Below are positions 1 through 8,961 of a stretch of 64,000 nucleotides of DNA, piece by piece; position 1 is the first letter of the stretch, and each line of letters begins with the position of its first letter. The DNA comes from Xylophilus sp. Lineage in GTDB: Bacteria > Pseudomonadota > Gammaproteobacteria > Burkholderiales > Burkholderiaceae_C. The position numbers and the translations under genes were made by a program. Location: assembly GCA_009914555.1 (NCBI GenBank), contig WNDY01000008.1:1-64000 (forward strand), given 5' to 3'. Under the pieces are notes generated by a model. It saw only the letters and a program-made list of their open reading frames with translations. It was not told the origin of the DNA and searched no databases.

Positions 1-569
1 GCCGGGGTATGTGCACGTGGACGTGAAGTACCTGCCGCAGATGCACGACGAGAGCAACCGGCGTTATCTCTTCGTGGCCATCGACCGGGCCACGCGCTGG
101 GTGTTCGTGCAACCCAAGGCCAACAAGACGGCCGCCAGCGCCCAGGCTTTCCTCAAGGCATTGCACAAGGCCTGTGCGATCAGGATCTCCAAGGTGCTGA
201 CCGACAACGGCAAGGAGTTCACGGACCGCCTGTTTACGAGCAAGGAGCGCGAGCCCAGCGGCAATCACGAGTTCGACCGGCTGTGCCAGGAACTGGGCAT
301 CGAGCACCGGCTGACCCAGCCCAGGACACCGAGGACCAACGGCATGGTCGAGCGCTTCAATGGGCGCATCGCCGATGTACTCAAGACGCATCGGTTCAAC
401 GGCCGAGAGGACCTCGAGCAGACCTTGCTGCGCTATGTGGCCTTGTACAACCAGCAACTGCCGCAGTCAGCGCTGGGCAGCAAGACGCCCATGCAGGCCA
501 TGAAGAACTGGTATCAGACTCACCCGCATCTGTTCCATAAGCGGCTATATGATCGTCCGGGATGCGACA
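1..569 (+). mobile_element. Right end of an IS481-family insertion sequence (left part outside window)
   Basis: The segment ends in GTCCGGGATGCGACA, which looks like a terminal inverted repeat, directly followed by CCTAGG. IS481-family elements are known to target CTAG, so the CTAG at 571-574 is probably the target-site copy. The left end is not in the window, so the inverted repeat cannot be paired here. Confidence 0.7.
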
Positions 570-574
570 CCTAG
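2..574 (+). CDS. IS481-family transposase, C-terminal portion
   Basis: DDE integrase-core transposase that would cut and join the ends of its IS481 element. The reading frame is open at the window edge (residues P-G-Y-V-H-V-D precede the first possible GTG at 11), so the helix-turn-helix N-terminus lies upstream of the window. The catalytic triad is visible: Asp in HVDVKYL, Asp in LTDNGKEF and Glu in RTNGMVERFNG. The stop TAG at 572-574 is formed by the CTAG beyond the last element base, so translation ends only because of the insertion site. The family is clear; whether the element is complete and active cannot be judged. Confidence 0.88.
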   Translation, partial: PGYVHVDVKYLPQMHDESNRRYLFVAIDRATRWVFVQPKANKTAASAQAFLKALHKACAIRISKVLTDNGKEFTDRLFTSKEREPSGNHEFDRLCQELGIEHRLTQPRTPRTNGMVERFNGRIADVLKTHRFNGREDLEQTLLRYVALYNQQLPQSALGSKTPMQAMKNWYQTHPHLFHKRLYDRPGCDT

Positions 575-628
575 GAGTGGATGACGGGCCGGCACTGCCA
601 CCATCAACTCATCCTCCCAAGCTAGTAA

Positions 629-1002
629 TCAGGATGCCATACCCACGTCGTCGGCCATTGAAAAGCCAGCGTCGTATAGGTCGTCATGTAAACCTTTGAT
701 CTGTTGGACTAGGGGAACCTCAAAGATTCGAATTTCTACCTCGGGATCTTCTTCGCGGCAACGCGCGAGCAAGGCAGGCAAGCGTGAAGGTGTGACCCCG
801 TCGGACAGGGCGATGCTTAATTGTCCGTGAAAGCCATTGGCCGCAGACTTTACACTATCGCGGGCTTGGCCTAGCGCCGTAAATATCCGAGGTACGTGCT
901 CTTTAAAAGTTGCCGACCTGCACGAGTCAGTTGGGTGTTTCGGGTGGTCCGAACAAAAAGGCGCGCACCAAGCTCATCCTCCAACTCCTTTATGGTGCGC
1001 GT
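629..1002 (-). pseudogene. LysR-family regulator remnant (truncated both ends, frameshifted)
   Basis: On the minus strand the end of a LysR winged-helix domain is readable (TRTIKELEDELGARLF, then RAGRQL). The reading frame changes near 903-912, in a run of T and A, and continues in another frame as VPRIFTALGQARDSV and GFHGQLSIALSDGVTPSRL, the start of a LysR effector-binding domain. The frame stops at 629 after about one third of that domain. The N-terminal helix before TRTIKEL is also missing, replaced at about 1001-1003 by AraC-family sequence on the other strand. The gene has lost its start, its frame and its C-terminus and cannot make a working regulator. Base composition is clearly lower in GC than the genes to the right. 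Confidence 0.75.
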
Positions 1003-1716
1003 AAGGCCCAACTGTTCTACGCAGTCCGCGGAGTAGTCAATTGCGAAATTGAAGATGGTGTTTGGATTGTTCCGCCTCAATGCGCCGTTTGGATACCCGG
1101 GAATCTGCCTCATTCCGCCCGTGGTTCTGGCGAAACTGAGTGCTACTGCTTATAAGTCGATCCTGACGCCGCGTCGAATCTTCCGAAAGTTTGCTGCACT
1201 ATCGCAGTGTCACCACTCTTGCGCGAGTTGGTGTTGAAGGCAATGAGCTATCCAGTGCTATACGACTTGAGTGGCGCAGAAGGTCGATTGATTTCTACGT
1301 TATTGGATGAACTCGGGAGCGCGCCAGTGGAGGATCTGCATTTACCGATGCCACGGGATGTACGATTACGCAAGCTCGCGGAAATGTTGTTGGCAGACCC
1401 CACAGACAAAACATCAAAGAGGGAATGGGCGGTTCGTATCGGCATCAGCGAACGCAGTATGAGCAGGCTCTTGATGCAAGAAATCGGTATGAGTTTCGGA
1501 CGCTGGCGCCGGCAACTACATGTGATTCTTGCGCTTCAACGACTTACAAAAGGCGATAGCGTACAAACCGTGGCGCTGGAGCTTGGTTATGAAAACGCGA
1601 GTGGATTCGTCACAATGTTTCGCAAAGCAGTAGGCAAACCACCGGGACGTTATCTCCAAGAGAAAACGAACACTCAAACGACAGTCGCTGTGCCTGCAAT
1701 TACATTGCCTAACTAA
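1001..1716 (+). pseudogene. AraC-family regulator with cupin-type N-terminus, broken by an in-frame TAA
   Basis: The frame encodes the middle of a cupin-like sensor domain (GVVNCEIEDGVWIVPPQ, AVWIPGNLPHSA), then a TAA at 1153-1155, then in the same frame VDPDAASNLPKV and the whole AraC helix-turn-helix domain (SERSMSRLL, ALELGYENASGFVTMFRKAVG). Homology resumes directly after the TAA, so one codon has probably become a stop. The start is also missing: AraC similarity begins at about 1001, exactly where LysR similarity on the opposite strand ends. A shorter product from the TTG/GTG codons near 1207 could contain only the DNA-binding half. Codon use is AT-richer than the surrounding core genes, which suggests transferred DNA. 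Confidence 0.75.
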
Positions 1717-1865
1717 TCCACCAGAAAAATGGTTTTAGACAAATTTACCCCGCCCCATCGGAAGAATGGTCCACGGAGTGTCTATTATTAGCTAAGGCCG
1801 GAATCAGGCTTCAAAATCGAAAAAGGCCGCGGTATTCCAGCGGCATTTTTGCAGCACGGGGATTT

Positions 1866-2282
1866 TCAATCTCGCGTCGCGCGGCGCTGTACGCAGTCGA
1901 TGTATGCCGCTCCGTCCGGCGGCCGGCCGGCGCGCTGGCTTTCCCAGAGCATGCGGCCCAGGCCTTCCATCGCGGCATGGTGGGCTTCGTGCAGCGAGCC
2001 CAGGCGCGCGGCCAGCAGTTCCACCGCTTGGCGGATGCCGCGCGGCTGGTCGATGCTGCACTGCTCGCTGATCGACAGGTGCAGGAAGGGGTTGGCGGAC
2101 TCGGCCTCGTAGTTGCGAGCGACCGCCGCATCGGCGTTAGCGAGGTCGTCATGGAACTCGGGATGTTCGTCGATCCACTGGGACGCGAGCGTTTCGATGG
2201 CCTCCATCGGCTGGCCGGCGCGGGCCTTGGCGTAGACGGCGCAGAAGAAGCGGCGGACATCCGCCTGCGTGGGGTTGAACAT
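1866..2282 (-). CDS. DUF1841 family protein
   Basis: A 138-residue protein starting MFNPTQADVRRFF, the hallmark start of the DUF1841 family found in Beta- and Gammaproteobacteria. The function of the family is not known. The start was placed at 2282 because the conserved motif begins there; the same frame continues open upstream but that part is not family-like. There is no signal peptide or membrane segment. It is charged and rich in Ala, Glu and Asp, consistent with a small cytosolic protein. It lies 38 bp downstream of the pcaR stop on the same strand, with no evident functional link to that gene. Confidence 0.85.
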   Translation of the reverse strand: MFNPTQADVRRFFCAVYAKARAGQPMEAIETLASQWIDEHPEFHDDLANADAAVARNYEAESANPFLHLSISEQCSIDQPRGIRQAVELLAARLGSLHEAHHAAMEGLGRMLWESQRAGRPPDGAAYIDCVQRRATRD

Positions 2283-2320
2283 GGTCGGGCAAGCGTAGCA
2301 CGCAGGTGGCCCGGACCCGC

Positions 2321-3124
2321 TCAGGCCCGCCGCGCCGCCAGCAGGCGCGAGATCCGCTGCGCCGTGCGCTGCAGGGCGGGCCGCAGTTCGTCGCGCAGCG
2401 CGCGCACGTCGGTGCGGTTGGCCTGGCCGCTGATGTTGAGTGCCGCGATCGTGCGGCCCGCGCGGTTCTTCAGCGGCGCGGCGATCGAGATCAGCCCTTC
2501 CTCCAGTTCCTGGTCGACCAGGCACCAGCCCTGGACGCGCGCTTCGGCAATGCGCGCGAGCAGCGCTCCGTCGTCCAGCGCCGTCTTCGGTGTGAAGGCG
2601 CGCCGCGGCGTGGCGGCCAGGCGCTGCCGCAACTCGTCCTCGGGCAGCGCGGCCAGCAGCGTGCGGCCCAGCGAGGTCCAGAACGCCGGCAGGCGCGAGC
2701 CCACGCCCAGGTTGGTCGTCATGATCTTGTGGGTGTGCACCCGCAGCACGTAGACGATGTCCGAGCCGTCCAGCACGGCGGCCGAGCAGGACTCGTGGAC
2801 CTGGTCCACCAGCGCCTCCATCTCGGGCTCGGCCAAGTCCCAGATCGGCATCGACGACAGGTAGGCGAAGCCCAGGTCGAGGATGCGCGGCGTGAGCTGG
2901 AACAGCCGCCCGTCGCTTGCCACGTAGCCCAGCGTCTGCAGCGTCAGCAGGATGCGGCGCGCGCCGGCCCGCGTCAGGCCGGTGGCGGTGGCCACTCCGG
3001 TCAGCGTCTGCTGCGGCGCCTGCGCGTTGAACGAGCGGATGACTTCGAGCCCGCGCGCGAAAGACTGCACATAGCTGTCTCCGGGCCTAGGGTTACTACC
3101 AGGATCCAGGGGGGTGTCGCGCAT
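2321..3124 (-). CDS. pcaR: IclR-family regulator of beta-ketoadipate genes (PcaR type)
   Basis: A 267-residue IclR-family regulator. An N-terminal winged helix (about residues 25-80, with GVATATGLTRAGARRILLTL) is followed by the IclR effector-binding domain (YVLRVHTHKIMTTNLGVGSR, GWCLVDQELEEGLISIAAPL). PcaR and PcaU proteins bind beta-ketoadipate or protocatechuate and activate pca genes. It is transcribed away from pcaI, leaving a 158-bp divergent region with inverted GTTC/GAAC repeats. Gene order and domain match support PcaR; a related name such as PcaU or CatR-like IclR cannot be excluded. The start ATG at 3124 is the first in the frame. Confidence 0.85.
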   Translation of the reverse strand: MRDTPLDPGSNPRPGDSYVQSFARGLEVIRSFNAQAPQQTLTGVATATGLTRAGARRILLTLQTLGYVASDGRLFQLTPRILDLGFAYLSSMPIWDLAEPEMEALVDQVHESCSAAVLDGSDIVYVLRVHTHKIMTTNLGVGSRLPAFWTSLGRTLLAALPEDELRQRLAATPRRAFTPKTALDDGALLARIAEARVQGWCLVDQELEEGLISIAAPLKNRAGRTIAALNISGQANRTDVRALRDELRPALQRTAQRISRLLAARRA

Positions 3125-3151
3125 GGCCCGAACGTCCTAAAATTCTTTATG

Positions 3152-3175
3152 CGAACAGTTGTTCGTTATTAGAAC
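3152..3175. promoter_or_regulatory. Probable PcaR operator in the pcaR-pcaI divergent region
   Basis: Two overlapping dyads are visible: CGAAC-N4-GTTCG (3152-3165) and GTTC-N7-GAAC (3161-3175). The second, GTTCGTTATTAGAAC, resembles the 15-bp PcaR site recalled for Pseudomonas putida (GTTCGATAATCGCAC), agreeing at 11 of 15 positions. The position between divergent regulator and target genes fits an IclR operator. Binding itself is inferred. Confidence 0.55.
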
Positions 3176-3282
3176 ATTGTGCATCGCGCCTGTCGAGCTT
3201 TCCGAGGCGCTCGCGCGTGTGCTGCCTGTGCAGCGTCTCTCTTTGCTTCGCCTTTCCTTTCCGCTCCTACCTCGTTCCCAGC

Positions 3283-3984
3283 ATGATCAACAAAATTGCG
3301 GATTCGGTGGCCGCCGCGCTCGCCGACATCCAGGACGGCGCGACCGTCCTCATCGGCGGCTTCGGCACGTCCGGCAACCCCAACGAACTCATCCACGGCC
3401 TCATCGCCCAGGGCGCGCGCGACCTGACGGTGGTCAACAACAATGCCGGCAACGCCGACGCCGGCCTGGCCGCGCTGCTCAAGACCGGCCGGGTGCGCAA
3501 GATCATCTGCAGCTTCCCGCGCCAGGTGGACAGCTGGGTCTTCGACGACCTCTACCGCAGCGGCAGGATCGAGCTCGAACTCGTGCCCCAGGGCAACCTG
3601 GCCGAGCGCATGCGCGCCGCCGGCGCCGGCATCGGCGCCTTCTTCTGTCCGACGGCCTTCGGCACCGAACTCGCCAAGGGCAAGGAGACCCGCGAGATCG
3701 ACGGCCGCCAGTACGTGCTGGAGTACCCGATCCGCGGCGACGTCGCACTGATCAAGGCCGAGGAGGGCGACCGCTGGGGCAACCTGACCTACCGCAAGGC
3801 CGCGCGCAACTTCGGCCCGGTCATGGCCATGGCCGCGAAGAAGACCATCGCCTCGGTGCACGCGATCCGCGAACTCGGCGAACTCGATCCCGAGGCGGTC
3901 GTGACGCCCGGCATCTTCGTCCACCGCATCGTGAAGATCGACCGCGTGGCCACGCAGGCCGGCGGCTTCAAAAAGGCAGCATGA
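3283..3984 (+). CDS. pcaI: 3-oxoadipate CoA-transferase subunit A
   Basis: Alpha subunit (233 residues) of the enzyme that moves CoA from succinyl-CoA to beta-ketoadipate, the penultimate step of the beta-ketoadipate pathway. The glycine-rich segment VLIGGFGTSGNPNELI near residues 22-37 is typical of CoA-transferase family I alpha chains, and the length is normal. The start at 3283 (MINKIADSV) was chosen because the in-frame residues before it look like untranslated DNA. It overlaps pcaJ by an ATGA junction, so the two subunits should be translationally coupled. First gene of the island, opposite pcaR. Confidence 0.93.
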   Translation: MINKIADSVAAALADIQDGATVLIGGFGTSGNPNELIHGLIAQGARDLTVVNNNAGNADAGLAALLKTGRVRKIICSFPRQVDSWVFDDLYRSGRIELELVPQGNLAERMRAAGAGIGAFFCPTAFGTELAKGKETREIDGRQYVLEYPIRGDVALIKAEEGDRWGNLTYRKAARNFGPVMAMAAKKTIASVHAIRELGELDPEAVVTPGIFVHRIVKIDRVATQAGGFKKAA

Positions 3985-4646
3985 ACATGAGCAGCTACCA
4001 GAAACGCAGCAAGGACGACCTGGCCCGGCGCGTCGCGCAGGACATCCACGACGGCGCCGTCGTCAACCTCGGCATCGGCCAGCCCACGCTGGTGGCCAAC
4101 CATCTCCCGGCCGGCATCGAAGTCGTGCTGCACAGCGAGAACGGCATCCTCGGCATGGGCCCGGCGCCGGCCGCCGGCAGCGAGGACTACGACCTGATCA
4201 ACGCCGGCAAGCAGCCGGTCACGCTGCTGCCGGGCGGCAGCTTCTTCCACCATGCCGACAGCTTCGCGATGATGCGCGGCGGCCACCTCGACATCTGCGT
4301 GCTCGGCGCCTTCCAGGTCTCGGCCACCGGCGACCTGGCCAACTGGAGCACCGGCGAGCCCGGCGCCATCCCCGCCGTGGGCGGCGCGATGGACCTGGCC
4401 ATCGGCGCCAAGCAGACCTGGGTGATGATGGACCTGCTGACCAAGAAGGGCGAAAGCAAGATCGTGCGCGAATGCACCTATCCGCTCACCGGCCTGGCCT
4501 GCGTCAAGCGCATCTACACCGACCTGGCCACCTTCGCGACGTCGCCCGACGGGCTCAGGCTCATCGACAAGGTCGAGGGCCTCACACACGAAGAACTCGA
4601 AAAGCTCGTCGGCCTGCCGGTGTTACTCCCGGTAGATGCCGCCTGA
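3981..4646 (+). CDS. pcaJ: 3-oxoadipate CoA-transferase subunit B
   Basis: Beta subunit (221 residues) of beta-ketoadipate:succinyl-CoA transferase. The catalytic glutamate of the family is visible in HSENG (Glu53), followed by ILGMGPAP. Later PGGSFFHHADSF and VMMDLLTKKGE also match the family. The start ATG at 3981 overlaps the pcaI stop; a second ATG follows at 3987. Together PcaIJ activates beta-ketoadipate for cleavage by the thiolase encoded next. Confidence 0.93.
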   Translation: MNMSSYQKRSKDDLARRVAQDIHDGAVVNLGIGQPTLVANHLPAGIEVVLHSENGILGMGPAPAAGSEDYDLINAGKQPVTLLPGGSFFHHADSFAMMRGGHLDICVLGAFQVSATGDLANWSTGEPGAIPAVGGAMDLAIGAKQTWVMMDLLTKKGESKIVRECTYPLTGLACVKRIYTDLATFATSPDGLRLIDKVEGLTHEELEKLVGLPVLLPVDAA

Positions 4647-4683
4647 GCCGCACGAACTACAACCGCATCCAAAGGATCCTGCC

Positions 4684-5892
<1,209 letters not shown>

Positions 5893-5900
5893 GGCACACC

Positions 5901-6695
5901 GTGAGCGATCAAACCATCTCCACCGCAACCGGCCGCTTCCGCGTCCGCATCGATGGGCCGGCCGATGCGCCCGCGCTCGTATTCTCCAACTCGCTGGGCA
6001 CCACGCTCGAAATGTGGGATGCACAGGCCGCGCGCTTCAGCGCCACGCACCGCGTGGTGCGCTACGACACCCGCGGCCACGGCGGCAGCGAGGTGTCGCC
6101 CGGCCCGTACACCTTCGACCAGCTCGGCGGCGACGTCGTCGCCCTGCTGGACGCACTGAAGATCGAGCGGGCCGACTTCGTCGGCATCTCCATGGGCGGC
6201 TTCACCGGCCTGTGGCTCGGCGTGAACGCCCCGCAGCGGTTGCACCGGCTGGTCGTCGCCAACAGCGCCGCCAGAATCGGCACCGAAGAGGGCTGGCTGA
6301 GCCGCGCGGCGCTGGTGCGCGCGCAGGGCGCGGCCGCCATGCGCGACCTGGCGGCCTCGGCGCCCGGGCGCTGGTTCACCGAGGCGCTCGCCGCCGCGCA
6401 GCCGGCCGTGGTGCAGCGCGCCCAGGGCTGGATCGCCGGCACCGCGCCCGAGGGCTACGCCGGCTGCTGCGAGGCGCTGGCCCGGGCCGACCTGCGCGCC
6501 GACATCGCCCGCATCGCCGTGCCCACGCTGATCGTGGCCGGCAGTGCCGACCCGGTGACCACCGTGGCCGACGCGCGGATCCTGCAATCGGCGATCGGCG
6601 GCGCCCGGCTGGTGGAACTGCCGGCCTCGCACCTGTCCAACATCGAGGCGCCCGAGGGCTTCGACGCTGCGGTCGCGCAGTTCCTGAACGGCTGA
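5901..6695 (+). CDS. pcaD: 3-oxoadipate enol-lactonase (alpha/beta hydrolase)
   Basis: A 264-residue alpha/beta hydrolase expected to open beta-ketoadipate enol-lactone to beta-ketoadipate, feeding PcaIJ. The nucleophile elbow is GISMGG (Ser97); VRYDTRGHGGS, GSADPVT (acid) and ASHLSNIE (His) complete the fold. The start is a GTG at 5901, 8 bp after the pcaF stop; no ATG fits the conserved N-terminus. PcaC (the carboxymuconolactone decarboxylase often fused or adjacent) and PcaB are not in the window, so upstream steps must be encoded elsewhere or come from the catechol branch. Confidence 0.88.
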   Translation: MSDQTISTATGRFRVRIDGPADAPALVFSNSLGTTLEMWDAQAARFSATHRVVRYDTRGHGGSEVSPGPYTFDQLGGDVVALLDALKIERADFVGISMGGFTGLWLGVNAPQRLHRLVVANSAARIGTEEGWLSRAALVRAQGAAAMRDLAASAPGRWFTEALAAAQPAVVQRAQGWIAGTAPEGYAGCCEALARADLRADIARIAVPTLIVAGSADPVTTVADARILQSAIGGARLVELPASHLSNIEAPEGFDAAVAQFLNG

Positions 6696-6708
6696 GGGGC
6701 GGGCGGGC

Positions 6709-7785
6709 ATGGATGGTGCGATGCCTTCTTCGCCGAAGCCCCGCTGGCGGCAGCGTCCGCCCGGCTCGACCTGGGGCGACTTCGGCCCGGACGACCAGCT
6801 CGGCCGGCTGAACCTGCTCACGCCCGAGAAGGTGCGCCAGGGCGTGGCCGAGGTGCGGGAAGGCCGCAGCTTCGCGCTGAGCCTGCCGCTGGATTACCCC
6901 GGCGGCAACGCGCTCAACGCCAACCGCAACCCGCCCGTGCTGCGGCCGCTGCTGCGCAAGGGCCTGGTCAACTTCAACTGCCTGCTCGGCGAGCTGGAGC
7001 CCGGCCGCACCGATGTGCTGAGCGACGACCTCGTGATCCTGCACCTGCAGTACTCGACCCAGTGGGACGGGCTGGCGCACGCGGGCTCGCTGTTCGATGC
7101 CGACGGCGACGGCCTGCCCGAACCGGTGTACTACAACGGCTTTGCCGCCGGCCGCGACGTGGTCGGCCCGGTCGACGTGCGCGATGCCGGCGTGCCGGCC
7201 GCGCCCGGCGCGGCCACCAGCACCTCGGCCGCGCGTGCGCTCGGCATCGAAGGCATGGCCCGCACCGGCGTGCAGGGCCGCGGCGTGCTGGTCGACCTGC
7301 GCGCCCATCTCGGCGATACCCGCACAGTGGTCGGCCACGACGCGCTGATGCGCGTGATGGAGGCCGACGGCGTGGTGGTCGAGCCGGGCGACATCGTCTG
7401 CCTGCACACCGGCTTTGCCGACGTGGTGCTGGGCATGCGCAGGCAGCCCGACCCGGCCGTGCTGGCCGCGAGCTGCGCCGTGCTGGACGGCCGCGACGAG
7501 CGGCTGCTGCAGTGGATCACCGACAGCCAGGTCGCCGCGATCGCGGCCGATAACTACGCCGTCGAAGCCTTCCCGGCGCGGCCCGGGCCAGCCTGCTGCG
7601 CGGCGCTGCCGCTGCATGAGCACTGCCTGTTCAGGCTGGGCGTGCACCTGGGCGAACTGTGGCATCTGACACCTTTGGCCCGCTGGCTGCGCGAACGCAG
7701 GCGCTACCGGTTCCTGCTGACGGCCCCGCCGCTGAACCTGCCCGGGGCGGTGGCCTCGCCGGTCACGCCGGTGGCCACTGTCTGA
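6709..7785 (+). CDS. Cyclase-family (kynurenine-formamidase-like) hydrolase
   Basis: A 358-residue member of the putative cyclase family, which includes metal-dependent formamidases and isatin hydrolases. The region STQWDGLAHAGSLFD near residues 112-126 corresponds to the family's metal site, but the usual HxGTHxD is replaced by a QWDxxxH version. The later segment VEPGDIVCLHTGF is also typical. The substrate is unknown. It follows pcaD by 13 bp and precedes a YciI-like gene and an SDR, so it probably hydrolyses an intermediate of a degradation route that drains into beta-ketoadipate. An alternative start ATG lies at 6721. Confidence 0.75.
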   Translation: MDGAMPSSPKPRWRQRPPGSTWGDFGPDDQLGRLNLLTPEKVRQGVAEVREGRSFALSLPLDYPGGNALNANRNPPVLRPLLRKGLVNFNCLLGELEPGRTDVLSDDLVILHLQYSTQWDGLAHAGSLFDADGDGLPEPVYYNGFAAGRDVVGPVDVRDAGVPAAPGAATSTSAARALGIEGMARTGVQGRGVLVDLRAHLGDTRTVVGHDALMRVMEADGVVVEPGDIVCLHTGFADVVLGMRRQPDPAVLAASCAVLDGRDERLLQWITDSQVAAIAADNYAVEAFPARPGPACCAALPLHEHCLFRLGVHLGELWHLTPLARWLRERRRYRFLLTAPPLNLPGAVASPVTPVATV

Positions 7786-7869
7786 GAAGGTGACGCCACG
7801 CGGCCGCCGGCCGAGCCACCACCCGTACCGAACGTTGGGGGCCGCCTGTACGCCCCCGGGAGACCTGCC

Positions 7870-8166
7870 ATGCCTTTCATCATCGAAACCTTCGACAAGC
7901 CCCGGCACCAGCATGTGCGCCAGGCCAACCGGCCGGCCCACCTGGCCTTTCTGGACGAACACCGGCACCTGCTGCTGGCCTGCGGCGCCAAGCTGGCCGA
8001 CGACGGCACCGACCTGGGCGGCGGGCTCTACGTGGTCGCGCTCGAAACGCGCGACGAAGCCCGGCGCTTTATCGAGTCCGACCCCTTCCATGCGGCCGGC
8101 CTGTTCGAGCGGGTCACGCTGACCCGCTGGCGCAAGGCCTATGTGGACGGCCGCAGCTATCTCTGA
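7870..8166 (+). CDS. YciI-like protein
   Basis: A 98-residue protein of the YciI / dimeric alpha-beta barrel type. The family's His and Asp appear in RPAHLAFLDEH and ESDPFHAAGLFERV. Related small proteins act as muconolactone-isomerase-like or dehalogenase-like enzymes, and many have no assigned function. Its position between the cyclase and the SDR inside a pca island suggests a lactone or enol intermediate as substrate, but this is inference. The start is ATG 7870, after GGGAGACC. Confidence 0.75.
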   Translation: MPFIIETFDKPRHQHVRQANRPAHLAFLDEHRHLLLACGAKLADDGTDLGGGLYVVALETRDEARRFIESDPFHAAGLFERVTLTRWRKAYVDGRSYL

Positions 8167-8187
8167 CTCTTTCGAAGGATCCACACC

Positions 8188-8916
8188 ATGCCCGCATCCA
8201 CCTCTTCCCGCGAACGCGTGCTCATCACCGGCGGCGCCGCCGGCATCGGCGCCGCGACGGCCGAGCGCTGCCGCGCCGACGGCTACGAGCCGGTGATCAT
8301 CGACCGCGTGGTCGACCACGTTCCGGGCGGCATCCAGGCCGACCTGTCCGACACGGCAGCCACCGCGCATGCGCTGGAACAGGCGCTGGCCGGTGGCCCG
8401 ATCACGCGCCTGGTCAACAATGTCGGCGTCGTGGTGCCGGCCGAGGCCGGTGCCCAGACGCTGGCGCAGTTCGACCTGGCCGTGGCGCTGAACCTGCGCT
8501 GCGCGCTGCAGTGCATGCAGGCGCTGCTGCCGGGCATGGAGGCCGCGGGCTTCGGCCGCATCGTCAACATGTCCTCGCGCGCCGCGCTCGGCAAGGAGCT
8601 GCGCACCGCCTATTCGGCCACCAAGGCTGGCCTGATCGGCATGACCCGCGTCTGGGCGCTGGAACTGGGCCGCCTGGGCATCACGGCCAACGCCATCGGA
8701 CCGGGCCCCATCCGCACCGAGCTGTTCGACCGCGCGAACCCGCCGGACGCGCCGCGCACGCAGGCCATCATCGATGCGGTGCCGGTCAAGCGCGTCGGCA
8801 CGCCCGACGACGTCGCGCACGCCGTGGCGTACCTGCTCGATGCCCGCAGCGGCTTCGTCACCGGCCAGGTGCTCTACGTCTGCGGGGGCATGACGGTCGG
8901 CGTGGCCGGCGTCTGA
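8188..8916 (+). CDS. Short-chain dehydrogenase/reductase
   Basis: A 242-residue classical SDR. The nucleotide-binding motif TGGAAGIG lies at about residues 14-21; the NNVG motif, the catalytic Ser in NMSSRAALG and YSATK are all present, as is the C-terminal GQVLYVCGGMTVG. It should oxidise an alcohol or reduce a ketone with NAD(P)(H). It is preceded by GAAGGAT as ribosome binding site and lies 21 bp after the YciI-like gene. With the cyclase it probably belongs to an additional catabolic branch joined to pca; the substrate cannot be deduced. Confidence 0.83.
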   Translation: MPASTSSRERVLITGGAAGIGAATAERCRADGYEPVIIDRVVDHVPGGIQADLSDTAATAHALEQALAGGPITRLVNNVGVVVPAEAGAQTLAQFDLAVALNLRCALQCMQALLPGMEAAGFGRIVNMSSRAALGKELRTAYSATKAGLIGMTRVWALELGRLGITANAIGPGPIRTELFDRANPPDAPRTQAIIDAVPVKRVGTPDDVAHAVAYLLDARSGFVTGQVLYVCGGMTVGVAGV

Positions 8917-8961
8917 ACCCGCTGCTTCCTTCCCGCACACCCCCATAACAACATACGCGAC

